The notes under the pieces: model-generated
Told to the model about the DNA's origin: nothing
What the model saw: the letters and a program-made list of their open reading frames with translations, nothing else
Database searches by the model: none
In this document: positions 8,262 to 16,860 of the stretch, piece after piece
How the letters are laid out: each line of letters opens with the position of its first letter
Numbering within the stretch: position 1 is the stretch's first letter
Assembly: GCA_045603485.1 (NCBI GenBank)
Contig: JAZUMF010000117.1
Coordinates: 1-64,000, forward strand
Direction of reading: 5' to 3'
Source of the DNA: RGIG5952 sp045603485
GTDB taxonomy: Bacteria; Verrucomicrobiota; Kiritimatiellia; RFP12; JAAYLN01
DNA: 64,000 bases
Program-made: the position numbers and the translations under genes

Positions 8262-9566
8262 TTATTTTGTTTTGATTGAGAACTGGGCTCCGGAAATCCA
8301 CAGCTTTTCTATAAAATCGAAGCCACGGACTTGGATTTGGTCTTCATAGATGTATATGAAGTAGCCTTGGCTTGCATTTAGATTTCTTTCTCCTGTTACT
8401 TTGTTGTAGTCGTCGACAATGTAGGATACCGAAGCCGTATTGAAATAATTGGGTTGACCTGCCTCAGTGAAGTAGCTTGTTCCAGAGTACATTGACCAAT
8501 GGCTGTGGCTTGTGAAGACCAGGGTCGAGTCATATTTGCCCAATATGGCTTTGAGCTCTTTCCAATTTATTACTCCGTCTCTGTTGAGTTTATCGATATT
8601 TGTTTGTCGGGTAAGGCTTCCGCCGACGGTATTTTTAATCGTTTGGTGAACGAAGACAAAGGCGGGTCTCGCAGGATTGTGATTTTCGGCGAGCTTTTCA
8701 TCTAGCCAATCAAGCGTCGAATCTGTGAATGTGGCATTAAGCGTTGAAAATGTGTCTGTTCCTAGAATAATGAAATGATGACCATTTAACCAGAAATCGT
8801 AGCAGGTGTCGGCAGGTGTCGTCCCATCGGGAAGCGCTGTGTTGCTAAGGAAGAGCCTGTCAGACTGCTCCATGTTCATTTTTTTCTTCCATACGCCCCA
8901 CAGGTCGTGATTTCCGATTGACAGATAAATGCGAGGTGCATTTGGAACTTTCTGCTTCAATGTCTGCAGGAGTTTGTATTCGGCTGGAAGTCCTTTCTGC
9001 GTAATATCGCCATTGATAATGAGCCCTAGGCTTTTTTTACCGCTGATTTTGGTGATTTGCTCAAGCATATTGGTAAAGTGCTTTGAGTTGTTTGCATATT
9101 TTTTGTTTTTGTCTGTTGTTAGATGTATGTCGCTGACCACTTGAAACTCGGCTGTCGGGGTGCCGACGGGCTTTGCCGCCGCGTTTTCGGGGAGATTCAG
9201 TATGTGCGGCGATGAGGGTAGGGAATGTTCTCCGATGGCGCGTATATGGGTCAATATCTGTCGGGCTTCGGAGGGGATTATTATCCCTGAGGCGATATTG
9301 ATGGTCACGGTATCATTGGTAACCTTATTTTTTGCCAAAAATGAATATCCGCTAATTGGTTTGCCGTCTTTTCCCCAGTAGACAACCACTTCACTGTTGG
9401 TGCCGATGTCGCCTTTAAGCTTTATATCAATTGCTCCGGCAGCATAACCGTCAGCGGCGTTTTTTAGGTTGTATGTGACACCAGATAAAGATTGTGCACC
9501 ATATGCGATGGTCGTTAACGCCGAAATGCTGAAGAGAAAAAGGGTGAGGCTGTTAATTTTTTTCAT
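8262..9566 (-). CDS. Secreted calcineurin-like metallophosphoesterase
   Basis: 434 residues starting MKKINSLTLFLFSISALTT with a signal peptide ending about IAYGA. A beta-rich N-terminal domain (to about residue 140) precedes the phosphoesterase core, which shows the metal ligands in order: VVSDIHL, INGDIT, SIGNHDLW, VFVHQT and TSHSHW. It is expected to hydrolyse a phosphate ester outside the cytoplasm; the substrate is unknown. The ATG at 9566 lies only 8 bases downstream of an extended -10 element and has no Shine-Dalgarno, so translation may be leaderless. Divergent from gltX. Confidence 0.85.
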   Translation of the reverse strand: MKKINSLTLFLFSISALTTIAYGAQSLSGVTYNLKNAADGYAAGAIDIKLKGDIGTNSEVVVYWGKDGKPISGYSFLAKNKVTNDTVTINIASGIIIPSEARQILTHIRAIGEHSLPSSPHILNLPENAAAKPVGTPTAEFQVVSDIHLTTDKNKKYANNSKHFTNMLEQITKISGKKSLGLIINGDITQKGLPAEYKLLQTLKQKVPNAPRIYLSIGNHDLWGVWKKKMNMEQSDRLFLSNTALPDGTTPADTCYDFWLNGHHFIILGTDTFSTLNATFTDSTLDWLDEKLAENHNPARPAFVFVHQTIKNTVGGSLTRQTNIDKLNRDGVINWKELKAILGKYDSTLVFTSHSHWSMYSGTSYFTEAGQPNYFNTASVSYIVDDYNKVTGERNLNASQGYFIYIYEDQIQVRGFDFIEKLWISGAQFSIKTK

Positions 9567-9574
9567 AATATAGT

Positions 9575-9583
9575 ATTTTATCA
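9575..9583 (-). promoter_or_regulatory. Extended -10 promoter of the phosphoesterase gene
   Basis: On the minus strand the sequence reads TGATAAAAT. The predicted transcription start falls about two bases before the ATG at 9566, giving a nearly leaderless mRNA. No clear -35 is visible. Confidence 0.5.
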
Positions 9584-9641
9584 CAAATGGAGTTCTGAGT
9601 AGAAGTTGAGATTTGTTTACCTCCGTATTTCGCATAAATGT

Positions 9642-9670
9642 TTGCAAAAAATGCGATTAGGGAGTATCAT
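9642..9670 (+). promoter_or_regulatory. Candidate sigma-70 promoter of gltX
   Basis: TTGCAA at 9642-9647 and TATCAT at 9665-9670 are separated by 17 bases, leaving a leader of about 31 bases with GAAAGG before the gltX ATG. Each hexamer differs from consensus, so this is tentative. Confidence 0.4.
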
Positions 9671-9707
9671 TATAAAATCACAATTTTTGTCTTTTGAAAG
9701 GTTTTTT

Positions 9708-11162
9708 ATGGCTTCCGATGTCGTCCGCACCCGTTTTGCTCCAAGCCCAACAGGTTTTATGCATGTTGGCAATCTTCGTACCGCACTTTACGCTTACTTA
9801 ATTGCTAAGTCGCAGGGTGGCAAGTTTATTTTGCGTATTGAGGATACAGATCAGAATCGTTATGTCGAGGGAGCTGTTGATGTTATTTACCGTACGATGC
9901 GTTCTGCCGGCCTTATTCATGATGAGGGTCCTGATGTAGGAGGCGATTACGGGCCTTATGTGCAGAGTGAGCGTAAGCCGATGTACCGTGAATATGCTGA
10001 GCGTCTGATTGATTTCGGAGCGGCATATTACTGCTTCTGCGACAAGACGGAGTACGATGCGAACGGTGAGGATATTTCAGAGAATCAGGATCACGAATGC
10101 CATTGCCGTGATTTAGACCCTGCTGTAGCCAAGAGCCGCGTTGCCGCCGGTGAGCCTTTTGCGATTCGCCAGAAGATTGACCATAATGGCGTGTCTACCT
10201 ATACCGACTGCGTTTTCGGGGAAATTACCATTGAGAACAAGGTTTTGAATGACCAGATTCTCTTGAAGCGTGACGGTATGCCGACATATAACTTTGCCAA
10301 TGTCGTTGATGACCATACAATGGCGATCACTCATGTCGTGCGTGGCAGTGAATATCTTCCTTCGACGCCTAAATACAATATGCTTTACGCGGCCTTCGGT
10401 TGGCAGCCGCCTGAGTATGTGCATTTGCCTATGATTATGGGGCGCAACGAGGACGGTACTATTGCAAAGCTTTCAAAGCGCCATGGCTCGGTGAGTTTTG
10501 AGAGCCTTGTCGAGGAGGGATATCTTCCCGAGGCAATTGTGAATTACATAGCTTTGCTCGGCTGGTCGCCTAAGAACGATCGCGAGGTCTTTAGCTTTGA
10601 AGAGCTTGTTTCGTTGTTCAAGATTTCGGGCTTAAACAAGTCTGCGGCCGTATTTGATTACGATAAACTTAAATGGATGAATTCCGAATATATCAAGGCT
10701 CTTCCGGTTGAGGTTTTTGCCGAGCGTTCTAAGCCCTTCGCCAAGGTCGAGGGGACATTTGTCGAGCCGCATTGGGTTTTGCTGGCTGGCCTTTTGCAGC
10801 CTCGCACGGAGCGCATGTGCGATATCCCTGAGAAGATCGCTTTCTTCTTTGAGCAGCCTGAATATGATGCTTCGCTTTTCAATAACAAGAAGAGCAAGTG
10901 CGATCCCGTCAAGGCTCTTTCAATCCTTAACGATTTGCGGGCGGAATACGGAGCTCTGGCTGATTGGAATCAGGAATCAATCACAAAAATCGTCACAGAC
11001 TATGCGGTCGCCCATGAGATGAAGCTCGGTCTTCCTATGTGGGCTTTGCGTATTTCTGTTTCCGGAACCGCCGTGACTCCAGGCGGCCCAGGTGAAATTA
11101 TGACGATTTTGGGTAAGGAAGAATCGCTTCTCCGAATGGATAAGGCAATAGCAAAGCTTTAA
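9708..11162 (+). CDS. gltX: Glutamyl-tRNA synthetase
   Basis: 484 residues. The class I HIGH-equivalent is in FAPSPTGFMHVGN at residues 9-21 and the KMSKS-equivalent is AKLSKRHG; RIEDTDQ follows the HIGH region as in all GluRS. A CFC...CHC pair within the connective peptide region could bind zinc, as in the E. coli enzyme. It charges tRNA-Glu, possibly also tRNA-Gln if the amidotransferase route is used. I start at ATG 9708 (MASDVVRTRFAPSP), because the in-frame ATG at 9606 would add 34 residues not found in the family. The GH106 gene starts three bases after its stop. Confidence 0.96.
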   Translation: MASDVVRTRFAPSPTGFMHVGNLRTALYAYLIAKSQGGKFILRIEDTDQNRYVEGAVDVIYRTMRSAGLIHDEGPDVGGDYGPYVQSERKPMYREYAERLIDFGAAYYCFCDKTEYDANGEDISENQDHECHCRDLDPAVAKSRVAAGEPFAIRQKIDHNGVSTYTDCVFGEITIENKVLNDQILLKRDGMPTYNFANVVDDHTMAITHVVRGSEYLPSTPKYNMLYAAFGWQPPEYVHLPMIMGRNEDGTIAKLSKRHGSVSFESLVEEGYLPEAIVNYIALLGWSPKNDREVFSFEELVSLFKISGLNKSAAVFDYDKLKWMNSEYIKALPVEVFAERSKPFAKVEGTFVEPHWVLLAGLLQPRTERMCDIPEKIAFFFEQPEYDASLFNNKKSKCDPVKALSILNDLRAEYGALADWNQESITKIVTDYAVAHEMKLGLPMWALRISVSGTAVTPGGPGEIMTILGKEESLLRMDKAIAKL

Positions 11163-11165
11163 GTT

Positions 11166-13724
11166 ATGATTGACACCAGACTAGATGATATCCTCCACGA
11201 TCGTGGGGAAAATTACTTGCTTCCTTTTTATTGGCAGCGCGGAAGTGCTACCGATAAGATTCCAGAGCAGATAGCCCGTATTGAGGCGAGCGGTTGCCGC
11301 GCGATCTGCATTGAGTCGCGTACCCACGAGGATTTCTGCAAGGACGGGTGGTGGCGCGACATGGATATTGTCTTTGCCGAATGTGAAAAGCGTGGCATGA
11401 AGGTTTGGATTTTGGATGATAAGCACTATCCGACCGGCAATGCCAACGGAATGTTGATAGAGAAGTATCCTCACTTGAGGCAGCTCCTTGTTATTGAGCG
11501 TCACCTTGATGTCTTAGGCCCTATGGCGGACGCCTCTATCCTTGTGCCGCCACCGGAGGAGGATGACGCCCTTATCGGTATCTTTGCATATAAGCGCGAT
11601 CCGAATGGCGGCGAGGGAATTGTCGGCGAGCCGGTCGATTTGACCGATGCGGTGACTAAAGATATTCTGGCTTGGGATATTCCCGAAGGCTGTTGGCGAA
11701 TATTTTTTATCTTCAAAACCCATCGCGGCGGTAGAGACGAGGCTATCGACCCTATTTCAGCGGAGTCATCGGCTGTAATGCTTGAGGCTGTTTATGAACC
11801 ACACTATGAGCATTACAAGAAATATTTTGGCAATGTCTTTGCCGGATTCTTTTCTGATGAGCCCCGTAATGGAAATTATTTAATCGGCCGCTTCCACACC
11901 GATCCCAACCGTTATCACTATGGTATAGGGCAGGAGGGGTTGGCGCTTCCATATAATGAGAAACTGCTGGCTTTAATGTCTAAGACTTTAGGCAAGGATG
12001 CTCTGCAGCTTTTTGGCGAGCTTTGGTATGACAGTCCCACAGCGTCTCAGACGCGTTTCGCTTACATGGATGCTATGACCGAGCTTTACCGCGATTCGTT
12101 TTCACTTCCTATCGGTAATTGGTGTAGGAGCCATGGCGTTGAGTATATCGGCCATATCATCGAGGATATGAACGCTCATGGCCGTATGGGCTACGGGCCA
12201 GGGCATTATTTCCGTTCGTTGATGGGGCAGGATATGAGCGGTATTGATATCGTCCTCCATCAGGTTATGCCAGGTTTCGCGCATTATGTCAATGCGGCCT
12301 CTTGTATGGGCGGTTCAGTGGATTCAGAGTTTTTCCACTATTCGTTAGGACAGCTTGCGGCGTCTCTCGCTCATCAGGCAAAGCATATGCGCGGTAGGGC
12401 GATGTGTGAGGTCTTCGGTGCCTACGGTTGGGCTGAAGGTGCTCCTATGATGCGTTGGCTGATTGACTTTTTGCTCGTTCGCGGTGTAAATCATTTTGTT
12501 CCGCACGCCTTTTCTCCGGATTATCCCGATAAGGACTGCCCGCCACATTTTGGTGCAGAAGGTCACGACCCTCAGTTTGACGGCTTTACTTCCTTGATGG
12601 GATATTCAAATAAGATGGCGCATATCCTATATGGCGGCAGGCATATTGCCACAGCCGCGGTGCTTTACCATGCAGAGGGTGAATGGTTGGCAGGAGTCGG
12701 GAAGGCAATGCTTATGCAGGTTCCCGCGCGTGCGCTTTTGGATAATCAGATAGATTATGATTTTGTCTGTCGCGATACCATTTTGAACGATGCCAAGGTT
12801 GAAAATCGCCGCCTTTGCATCGGAGATGAGACATTTGGTGCGCTTGTAATCCCAGGCTCGCCATTTTTACCAACAGACCTTTGTGCTAAAATTGCGGAGT
12901 TTCAGGAGAAGGGCTTGCCGGTCTTTATCGTCGGCGAGGTGCCAAGCGGAATAAATGCCCAGGCTACAAAACTTGATGATTTGGCAAATGCCGTCGGGAG
13001 CGTTGCCGGTCGCGACATTGAGCTTGAATCGCCGTTTCCACTTTTGCGCTTCTACCATATAAAGCGCGATGGCAATGACATATTCTTCTTCTTCAACGAG
13101 TCTTTTGCCGATACGGTTTCAACACGCATAAAGCTCCCATGCAATGGCGATTTTGCGCGTTTAAGGCTATTAGAGGATGTCGCTGTTTCAGACAGTACAG
13201 ATGACGGGTGGATTTCATTGGAGCTGCGCCAAGGGCAGTCGGAACTGTTTGTCTTTGGTTCAGACGCCTCATTGCCAAAAATCACCGAGCTCAGGCAGGT
13301 GGCTTCATTTAAGCCGGAATTTTCATTGGAGCTTGCTTCATCAGAGAATTTGGAATGCTTTAAGCCATATGCAAAAGGGTGCGAGCTTTTCAATGTAAAC
13401 GGTCCAAAGTATCTGCCCGAATTCTGCGGCAAGATGCGTTATTCGTTTACGATTGATACTCCAGCCGAGCTTGTCGGTAAGAGCGCTGTGATTGACCTTG
13501 GCAGGGTTGGTCAGACCGCTCGACTATGGATAAACGGTCAAAATGCAGGTATCCGTATTGACGCTCCGTATCGTTTTAAGGTCGGTGATTGGCTTAAGGC
13601 GGGAGCCAACGATATTGTAGTTGAGGTTTCAAATACTTTGGCACAAAAGGAACGAGACCGTTTTTCGTATTTTGTTCAGATTCCACCATCGGGATTGCTG
13701 GGGCCTATTTCACTATTGTCTTAA
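11166..13724 (+). CDS. GH106-like alpha-L-rhamnosidase, cytoplasmic
   Basis: 852 residues without a signal peptide. Features that recall GH106: an N-terminal catalytic barrel with ESRTHEDFCKDGWW, GFFSDEPRNGN near residue 219, YGPGHYFRSLMGQDMSG near 340, and a C-terminal beta-sandwich with DLGRVGQTARLWINGQ typical of sugar-binding jelly-roll modules. The family releases rhamnose from rhamnogalacturonan and other glycans. The lack of an export signal suggests action on imported oligosaccharides. It follows gltX by three bases without a visible Shine-Dalgarno, suggesting translational coupling. The rhamnose genes at 29-31 kb would use its product. Confidence 0.78.
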   Translation: MIDTRLDDILHDRGENYLLPFYWQRGSATDKIPEQIARIEASGCRAICIESRTHEDFCKDGWWRDMDIVFAECEKRGMKVWILDDKHYPTGNANGMLIEKYPHLRQLLVIERHLDVLGPMADASILVPPPEEDDALIGIFAYKRDPNGGEGIVGEPVDLTDAVTKDILAWDIPEGCWRIFFIFKTHRGGRDEAIDPISAESSAVMLEAVYEPHYEHYKKYFGNVFAGFFSDEPRNGNYLIGRFHTDPNRYHYGIGQEGLALPYNEKLLALMSKTLGKDALQLFGELWYDSPTASQTRFAYMDAMTELYRDSFSLPIGNWCRSHGVEYIGHIIEDMNAHGRMGYGPGHYFRSLMGQDMSGIDIVLHQVMPGFAHYVNAASCMGGSVDSEFFHYSLGQLAASLAHQAKHMRGRAMCEVFGAYGWAEGAPMMRWLIDFLLVRGVNHFVPHAFSPDYPDKDCPPHFGAEGHDPQFDGFTSLMGYSNKMAHILYGGRHIATAAVLYHAEGEWLAGVGKAMLMQVPARALLDNQIDYDFVCRDTILNDAKVENRRLCIGDETFGALVIPGSPFLPTDLCAKIAEFQEKGLPVFIVGEVPSGINAQATKLDDLANAVGSVAGRDIELESPFPLLRFYHIKRDGNDIFFFFNESFADTVSTRIKLPCNGDFARLRLLEDVAVSDSTDDGWISLELRQGQSELFVFGSDASLPKITELRQVASFKPEFSLELASSENLECFKPYAKGCELFNVNGPKYLPEFCGKMRYSFTIDTPAELVGKSAVIDLGRVGQTARLWINGQNAGIRIDAPYRFKVGDWLKAGANDIVVEVSNTLAQKERDRFSYFVQIPPSGLLGPISLLS

Positions 13725-13729
13725 AAATT

Positions 13730-13738
13730 TGATATAAT
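13730..13738 (+). promoter_or_regulatory. Extended -10 promoter of rex (leaderless start)
   Basis: TGATATAAT is a perfect extended -10. Only six bases separate it from the rex ATG at 13745, so the transcript is predicted to start at or next to the initiation codon. It overlaps the intergenic space after the GH106 stop; a -35 is not evident. Confidence 0.6.
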
Positions 13739-13744
13739 GATTTT

Positions 13745-14383
13745 ATGAAAGACTCTAATAATAATCGAATCTCTATTCCGCTTCCAACAATTAGGCGCTA
13801 TCCCGATTATTTGCGTGCTATTAGAGCCATGATTGATCGGGGTGAAAAGCGCGTCTCCAGTGTAATACTTTCGGAAGAGCTTGGCTTGGACCCTGTTTTG
13901 ACGCGAAAAGATTTGGCAATGGCAGGTGTCGCCGGCCGCCCGCGTTTAGGGTATCCTGCCGTTGAGCTTGCCGAGGCGATTGACCGTGCGCTAGGCTGGG
14001 ATAGCATGACAGACGCCGTTCTTATAGGTGCAGGGTCTCTTGGCCACGCTCTGCTTGGCTATAAGGGATTTTTAGGTCACGGACTTCGAATTGTTGCCGC
14101 ATTTGACAATTCTCCTAATCTGATAGGCACTCTTGTTCATGGAATTGAGATTCAAGCTCTTGACGCTATTCCAGAGTTTGTCTGCAAGCTTAATGTCAAG
14201 ATTGGAATTTTGACGGTGCCCGACACGGCCGCCCAGTCTTGTGCCGATATTTTGGTTTCGGCGGGTGTTAAGGGAATTTGGAACTTTGCAACGGCAAGGC
14301 TTGAGGTTCCAAAGACGGTTAAGGTTGTAAATGTTGATTTGGCCCAGTCTTTAGCGGTTTTATCCCATCAGATTGTCAGATAA
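13745..14383 (+). CDS. rex: Redox-sensing transcriptional repressor Rex
   Basis: 212 residues. The N-terminal winged helix (about 1-80) contains VSSVILSEELGLDPVLTRKDL, and the Rossmann domain begins with AVLIGAGSLGHALL around 91-104, followed by the C-terminal swapped helix. Rex senses the NADH/NAD+ ratio and represses fermentation and respiration genes under oxidising conditions. The start is fixed by the ATG right after a TGATATAAT box; there is no Shine-Dalgarno. No obvious Rex-regulated fermentation gene is adjacent, so its targets are probably elsewhere. Confidence 0.93.
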   Translation: MKDSNNNRISIPLPTIRRYPDYLRAIRAMIDRGEKRVSSVILSEELGLDPVLTRKDLAMAGVAGRPRLGYPAVELAEAIDRALGWDSMTDAVLIGAGSLGHALLGYKGFLGHGLRIVAAFDNSPNLIGTLVHGIEIQALDAIPEFVCKLNVKIGILTVPDTAAQSCADILVSAGVKGIWNFATARLEVPKTVKVVNVDLAQSLAVLSHQIVR

Positions 14384-14681
14384 CAGAAGAGTTGCCGATT
14401 TATCCATTTAGTATTTTTAGCAGGCGGTTTAGGCAGCCTATTTCGGTACATGATGTGAGTTGTCCTTCCTTCTTCATTCTTTCCATGGCTGACAGTTGCA
14501 ATTAATGTCATTGGGAGTTTTGACATAACTTGTGCATAAAGTATCTCTGAAAGCCATTCACATTTACTTGCCGACGCTTTACATTCTTATTCTGTTCATT
14601 TCCACCATATTTTCGTATGTAAAGGCGATTCGTTGGGATTAACGGTTGAGTTTTTTTTCCTAATTTTTTTATTTTTTTTGT
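14384..14681. other. Intergenic spacer between rex and the tRNA promoter
   Basis: About 300 AT-rich bases with long T-runs near the end. I see no coding sequence and no clear terminator for rex. A short minus-strand reading frame across this area overlaps the tRNA promoter and has no protein-like composition. Confidence 0.5.
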
Positions 14682-14710
14682 TTGACAGATATAGCAAAAA
14701 CTGATATTAT
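14682..14710 (+). promoter_or_regulatory. Sigma-70 promoter of the tRNA-Val/tRNA-Asn operon
   Basis: TTGACA at 14682-14687 and TATTAT at 14705-14710 with a 17-base spacer, ending 17 bases before the tRNA-Val. This is one of the best consensus promoters in the window. Confidence 0.8.
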
Positions 14711-14727
14711 TATTACATAACATTTGC

Positions 14728-14805
14728 GGGGGATTAGCTCAGCTTGGTTAGAGCGTCTGCTTGACATGCAGAAGGTCACTGGTTCGAGTCCAGTATCTCC
14801 CACCA
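14728..14805 (+). tRNA. tRNA-Val (GAC), CCA encoded
   Basis: A complete cloverleaf: acceptor GGGGGAT with ATCTCCC, D-arm with TAGCTCAG, anticodon loop TTGACAT giving GAC, T-arm TTCGAGT. The discriminator is A and CCA is encoded at 14803-14805. Confidence 0.95.
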
Positions 14806-14813
14806 TCTAGCGT

Positions 14814-14888
14814 TCCAGAGTAGCACAGCGGTAGTGCAATCGGCTGTTAACCGATCGGTCGCAGGTTCGAATCCTGCCTCTGGAGCCA
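14814..14888 (+). tRNA. tRNA-Asn (GTT), CCA encoded
   Basis: Acceptor TCCAGAG pairs with CTCTGGA; the anticodon loop CTGTTAA gives GTT; the T-loop is TTCGAAT; discriminator G and CCA are encoded. It follows tRNA-Val by eight bases, so both share a promoter. A partial copy of its D-arm/anticodon part occurs at 23753. Confidence 0.95.
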
Positions 14889-14896
14889 TTTTTTTT

Positions 14897-14924
14897 ACCA
14901 CGCCGTTTGCGTGGTCTTTTTTTT
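14897..14924 (+). terminator. Rho-independent terminator after tRNA-Asn
   Basis: CCACGC (14898-14903) pairs with GCGTGG (14909-14914) around CGTTT, followed by a T-rich tract to 14924. It separates the tRNA transcript from panB. Confidence 0.85.
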
Positions 14925-14927
14925 ATA

Positions 14928-14936
14928 TGGTATAAT
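14928..14936 (+). promoter_or_regulatory. Extended -10 promoter of panB
   Basis: TGGTATAAT lies directly after the terminator T-run. The predicted start leaves about 20 bases of leader containing GGAG at 14951-14954, 8 bases before the panB ATG. Confidence 0.6.
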
Positions 14937-14962
14937 TATTATATGTAAAAGGAGTAAAAACT

Positions 14963-15757
14963 ATGAAGACTTGGACTACATCTAGGATTAAAAAGTGCAA
15001 GGGTGTTGAGAAGCTTGCATGTATTACTGCTTATGACACTCCTTCAGCGAGAATTTTTGATGAGGCCGGCATTCAGGTCATTCTTGTCGGTGACTCGGTA
15101 GGCAATAATGTTTTGGGATTTTCCACAACGATTCCTGTCACGATGGATATGATGCTGCATCATACTGCCGCTGTCGTCCGCGGTGCTAAAAATGCCCATG
15201 TGATTGCCGATATGCCATTTCTTTCATACCAAATAAACGACGATGAGGCTGTTCGTAATGCAGGGCGTTTGATTCAAGAGGCTGGCGCAGATTCGGTAAA
15301 GCTTGAGGGCGGCAAGGAGCGTGCGGCTTTGGTTAAGCGAATGGTTGATAACGGTATTCCCGTTTGCGCCCACATAGGTCTAACTCCTCAGTCTGTCCTT
15401 GCCTTTGGCGGCTTTCGTATGCATGGCAAGCTTCCTGAAGAGGCTGAGAAGCTTCTTTCAGACGCTGTCGCACTTGCCGAGGCCGGAGCTTATGCGATTG
15501 TGCTGGAGTGTGTACCCGACGCTTTGGCAAAGACGATTACCGAGTCGATTCCAATCCCTACTATCGGTATTGGCGCGGGGCCGATGTGTGACGGACAGAT
15601 TCTTGTTATGCACGATGTCCTGGGTATAAACGCTTCGGACGCCATGCCTAAGTTTGCACGCCGATATGCTGAGCTTGCGCAGGTGATGGGTGAGGCTGTC
15701 GGTTCTTATGTGTCAGATGTGCATAGCGGTGAGTTTCCACCTCCAAGAAGTAAGTAA
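14963..15757 (+). CDS. panB: 3-methyl-2-oxobutanoate hydroxymethyltransferase (PanB)
   Basis: 264 residues, the usual length. Family features include ITAYDTPSARIFDEAGI at residues 21-37, VGDSVGNNVLGF with the metal-binding Asp at 43-54, VKLEGG near 113, and IGLTPQSV. It transfers a hydroxymethyl group from 5,10-methylene-THF to 2-oxoisovalerate in pantothenate synthesis, in the cytoplasm. Strong ribosome-binding site. It opens a plus-strand gene series extending to 23.7 kb, though the following genes are unrelated in function. Confidence 0.95.
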   Translation: MKTWTTSRIKKCKGVEKLACITAYDTPSARIFDEAGIQVILVGDSVGNNVLGFSTTIPVTMDMMLHHTAAVVRGAKNAHVIADMPFLSYQINDDEAVRNAGRLIQEAGADSVKLEGGKERAALVKRMVDNGIPVCAHIGLTPQSVLAFGGFRMHGKLPEEAEKLLSDAVALAEAGAYAIVLECVPDALAKTITESIPIPTIGIGAGPMCDGQILVMHDVLGINASDAMPKFARRYAELAQVMGEAVGSYVSDVHSGEFPPPRSK

Positions 15758-15774
15758 TTTGCGGATTTGTTTTA

Positions 15775-16848
15775 ATGCTGCTGGGAACAGAAATCAATCT
15801 TTGGCGCGAACTTTTCAGAAAGTTTGATACCGTCGTCCGCCTCTCTCCATGGAAGTGGTTTGGTGGCAATCATTGTTTTGCCATTCATCCGCATGGGGAG
15901 AGGGAACCTGTCTTTGTCCATAATTGTGAGCGCGTTCTCAAGGGGCTTAACGGTTTTATATTGATCCGCGGCTGGAACGCCGAGGCGCTGTACAGGCAGA
16001 TAATATCAGGCTCTATGCGTTCAAACACCCGTTCGCTTGAGATTCCGTATGTCTTATGCGCTATGCACGACGCTAAGGCTCTTACGGCTAACGAGCTTCA
16101 TATAATTTCCAGCGTCGGTATGGGCATTGAGGGCAAGGATAAGCTTCCTGTATTTGTCTCTAACCGTCTTGGCTGGATGCCTTGGCATTTGAGTAAGTCG
16201 GATGTCGCCCTTTCAATAAAGGTCTTGGATCAGGCCCTAGGTGTTTTTCTTCGCGGAGAGTCGGCGGAGGATGACTTTTTGGCGCCTCATGCAGATCGTT
16301 TTTGGGTGCGCAGGCAGCTTCCTGACGGTAAATGGGAGGAGGGCTTTGCCCAATTTAGACCATTTGTTGAATTTGGCCACGGCAGGTCTCCAGAGCTTTC
16401 AGATGATTTAATCAAGAAGGTTTTGGCGCTTCCTGCCGATTTGCCCCCGATAGAAATTGGTTTTGATATTATCCCCAAAATCGCGCTGTTGAGTCCCGAG
16501 GCCGTTCCTACCCGCGGTGAAGATGGGCGTATTCCTCTTGGCTATTTCTTTGGAATCTGTCCTTACGGAACGGAGAAGGTTTCTGGGGCCTCTATTGAGA
16601 ATGGCGTTTTTTACCCCTTGGATGATATCGGCTCACTGCATAAGTTTTTCCCGAATTTGCTTTCGAAGGTTTTTATCAAAAAGGGGCATCGCCCCAAGGA
16701 GATTGTCGTTTCTTCGTTACGAATGATGAATATTTTGCGTCCGCTTCAGCTTCTTGTGCCGTTTAAGATGACTCTTCACGAGAAGCTTCCAAATTACGAG
16801 CAACTTTTTAAGATGGTTTCAAAGGTCGTTTCAGACCGTGTCAAATAA
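15775..16848 (+). CDS. DUF7309/DUF6930-type protein of unknown function
   Basis: 357 residues, soluble. The N-terminal part has a LW-R-E-L-F start with a W-K-W-F motif near residue 25 and FAIHPHGE (DUF7309-like); the region around 125-160 (SNRLGWMPWHLSKSDV, then L-D-Q-A-L) matches what I remember of DUF6930. The C-terminal third is unassigned. These domains occur in proteins of unknown, possibly plasmid-pRiA4b-ORF3-like, families. It starts 17 bases after panB with a poor ribosome-binding site, and is 12 bases before the ABC ATPase gene. No function is proposed. Confidence 0.6.
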   Translation: MLLGTEINLWRELFRKFDTVVRLSPWKWFGGNHCFAIHPHGEREPVFVHNCERVLKGLNGFILIRGWNAEALYRQIISGSMRSNTRSLEIPYVLCAMHDAKALTANELHIISSVGMGIEGKDKLPVFVSNRLGWMPWHLSKSDVALSIKVLDQALGVFLRGESAEDDFLAPHADRFWVRRQLPDGKWEEGFAQFRPFVEFGHGRSPELSDDLIKKVLALPADLPPIEIGFDIIPKIALLSPEAVPTRGEDGRIPLGYFFGICPYGTEKVSGASIENGVFYPLDDIGSLHKFFPNLLSKVFIKKGHRPKEIVVSSLRMMNILRPLQLLVPFKMTLHEKLPNYEQLFKMVSKVVSDRVK

Positions 16849-16860
16849 AGGTGTGTTTCT

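Noticed and set aside
14508..14723. 71-codon minus-strand frame between rex and the tRNAs
   Set aside because: It covers the consensus tRNA promoter at 14682-14710 and is Asn/Lys-rich low-complexity sequence.
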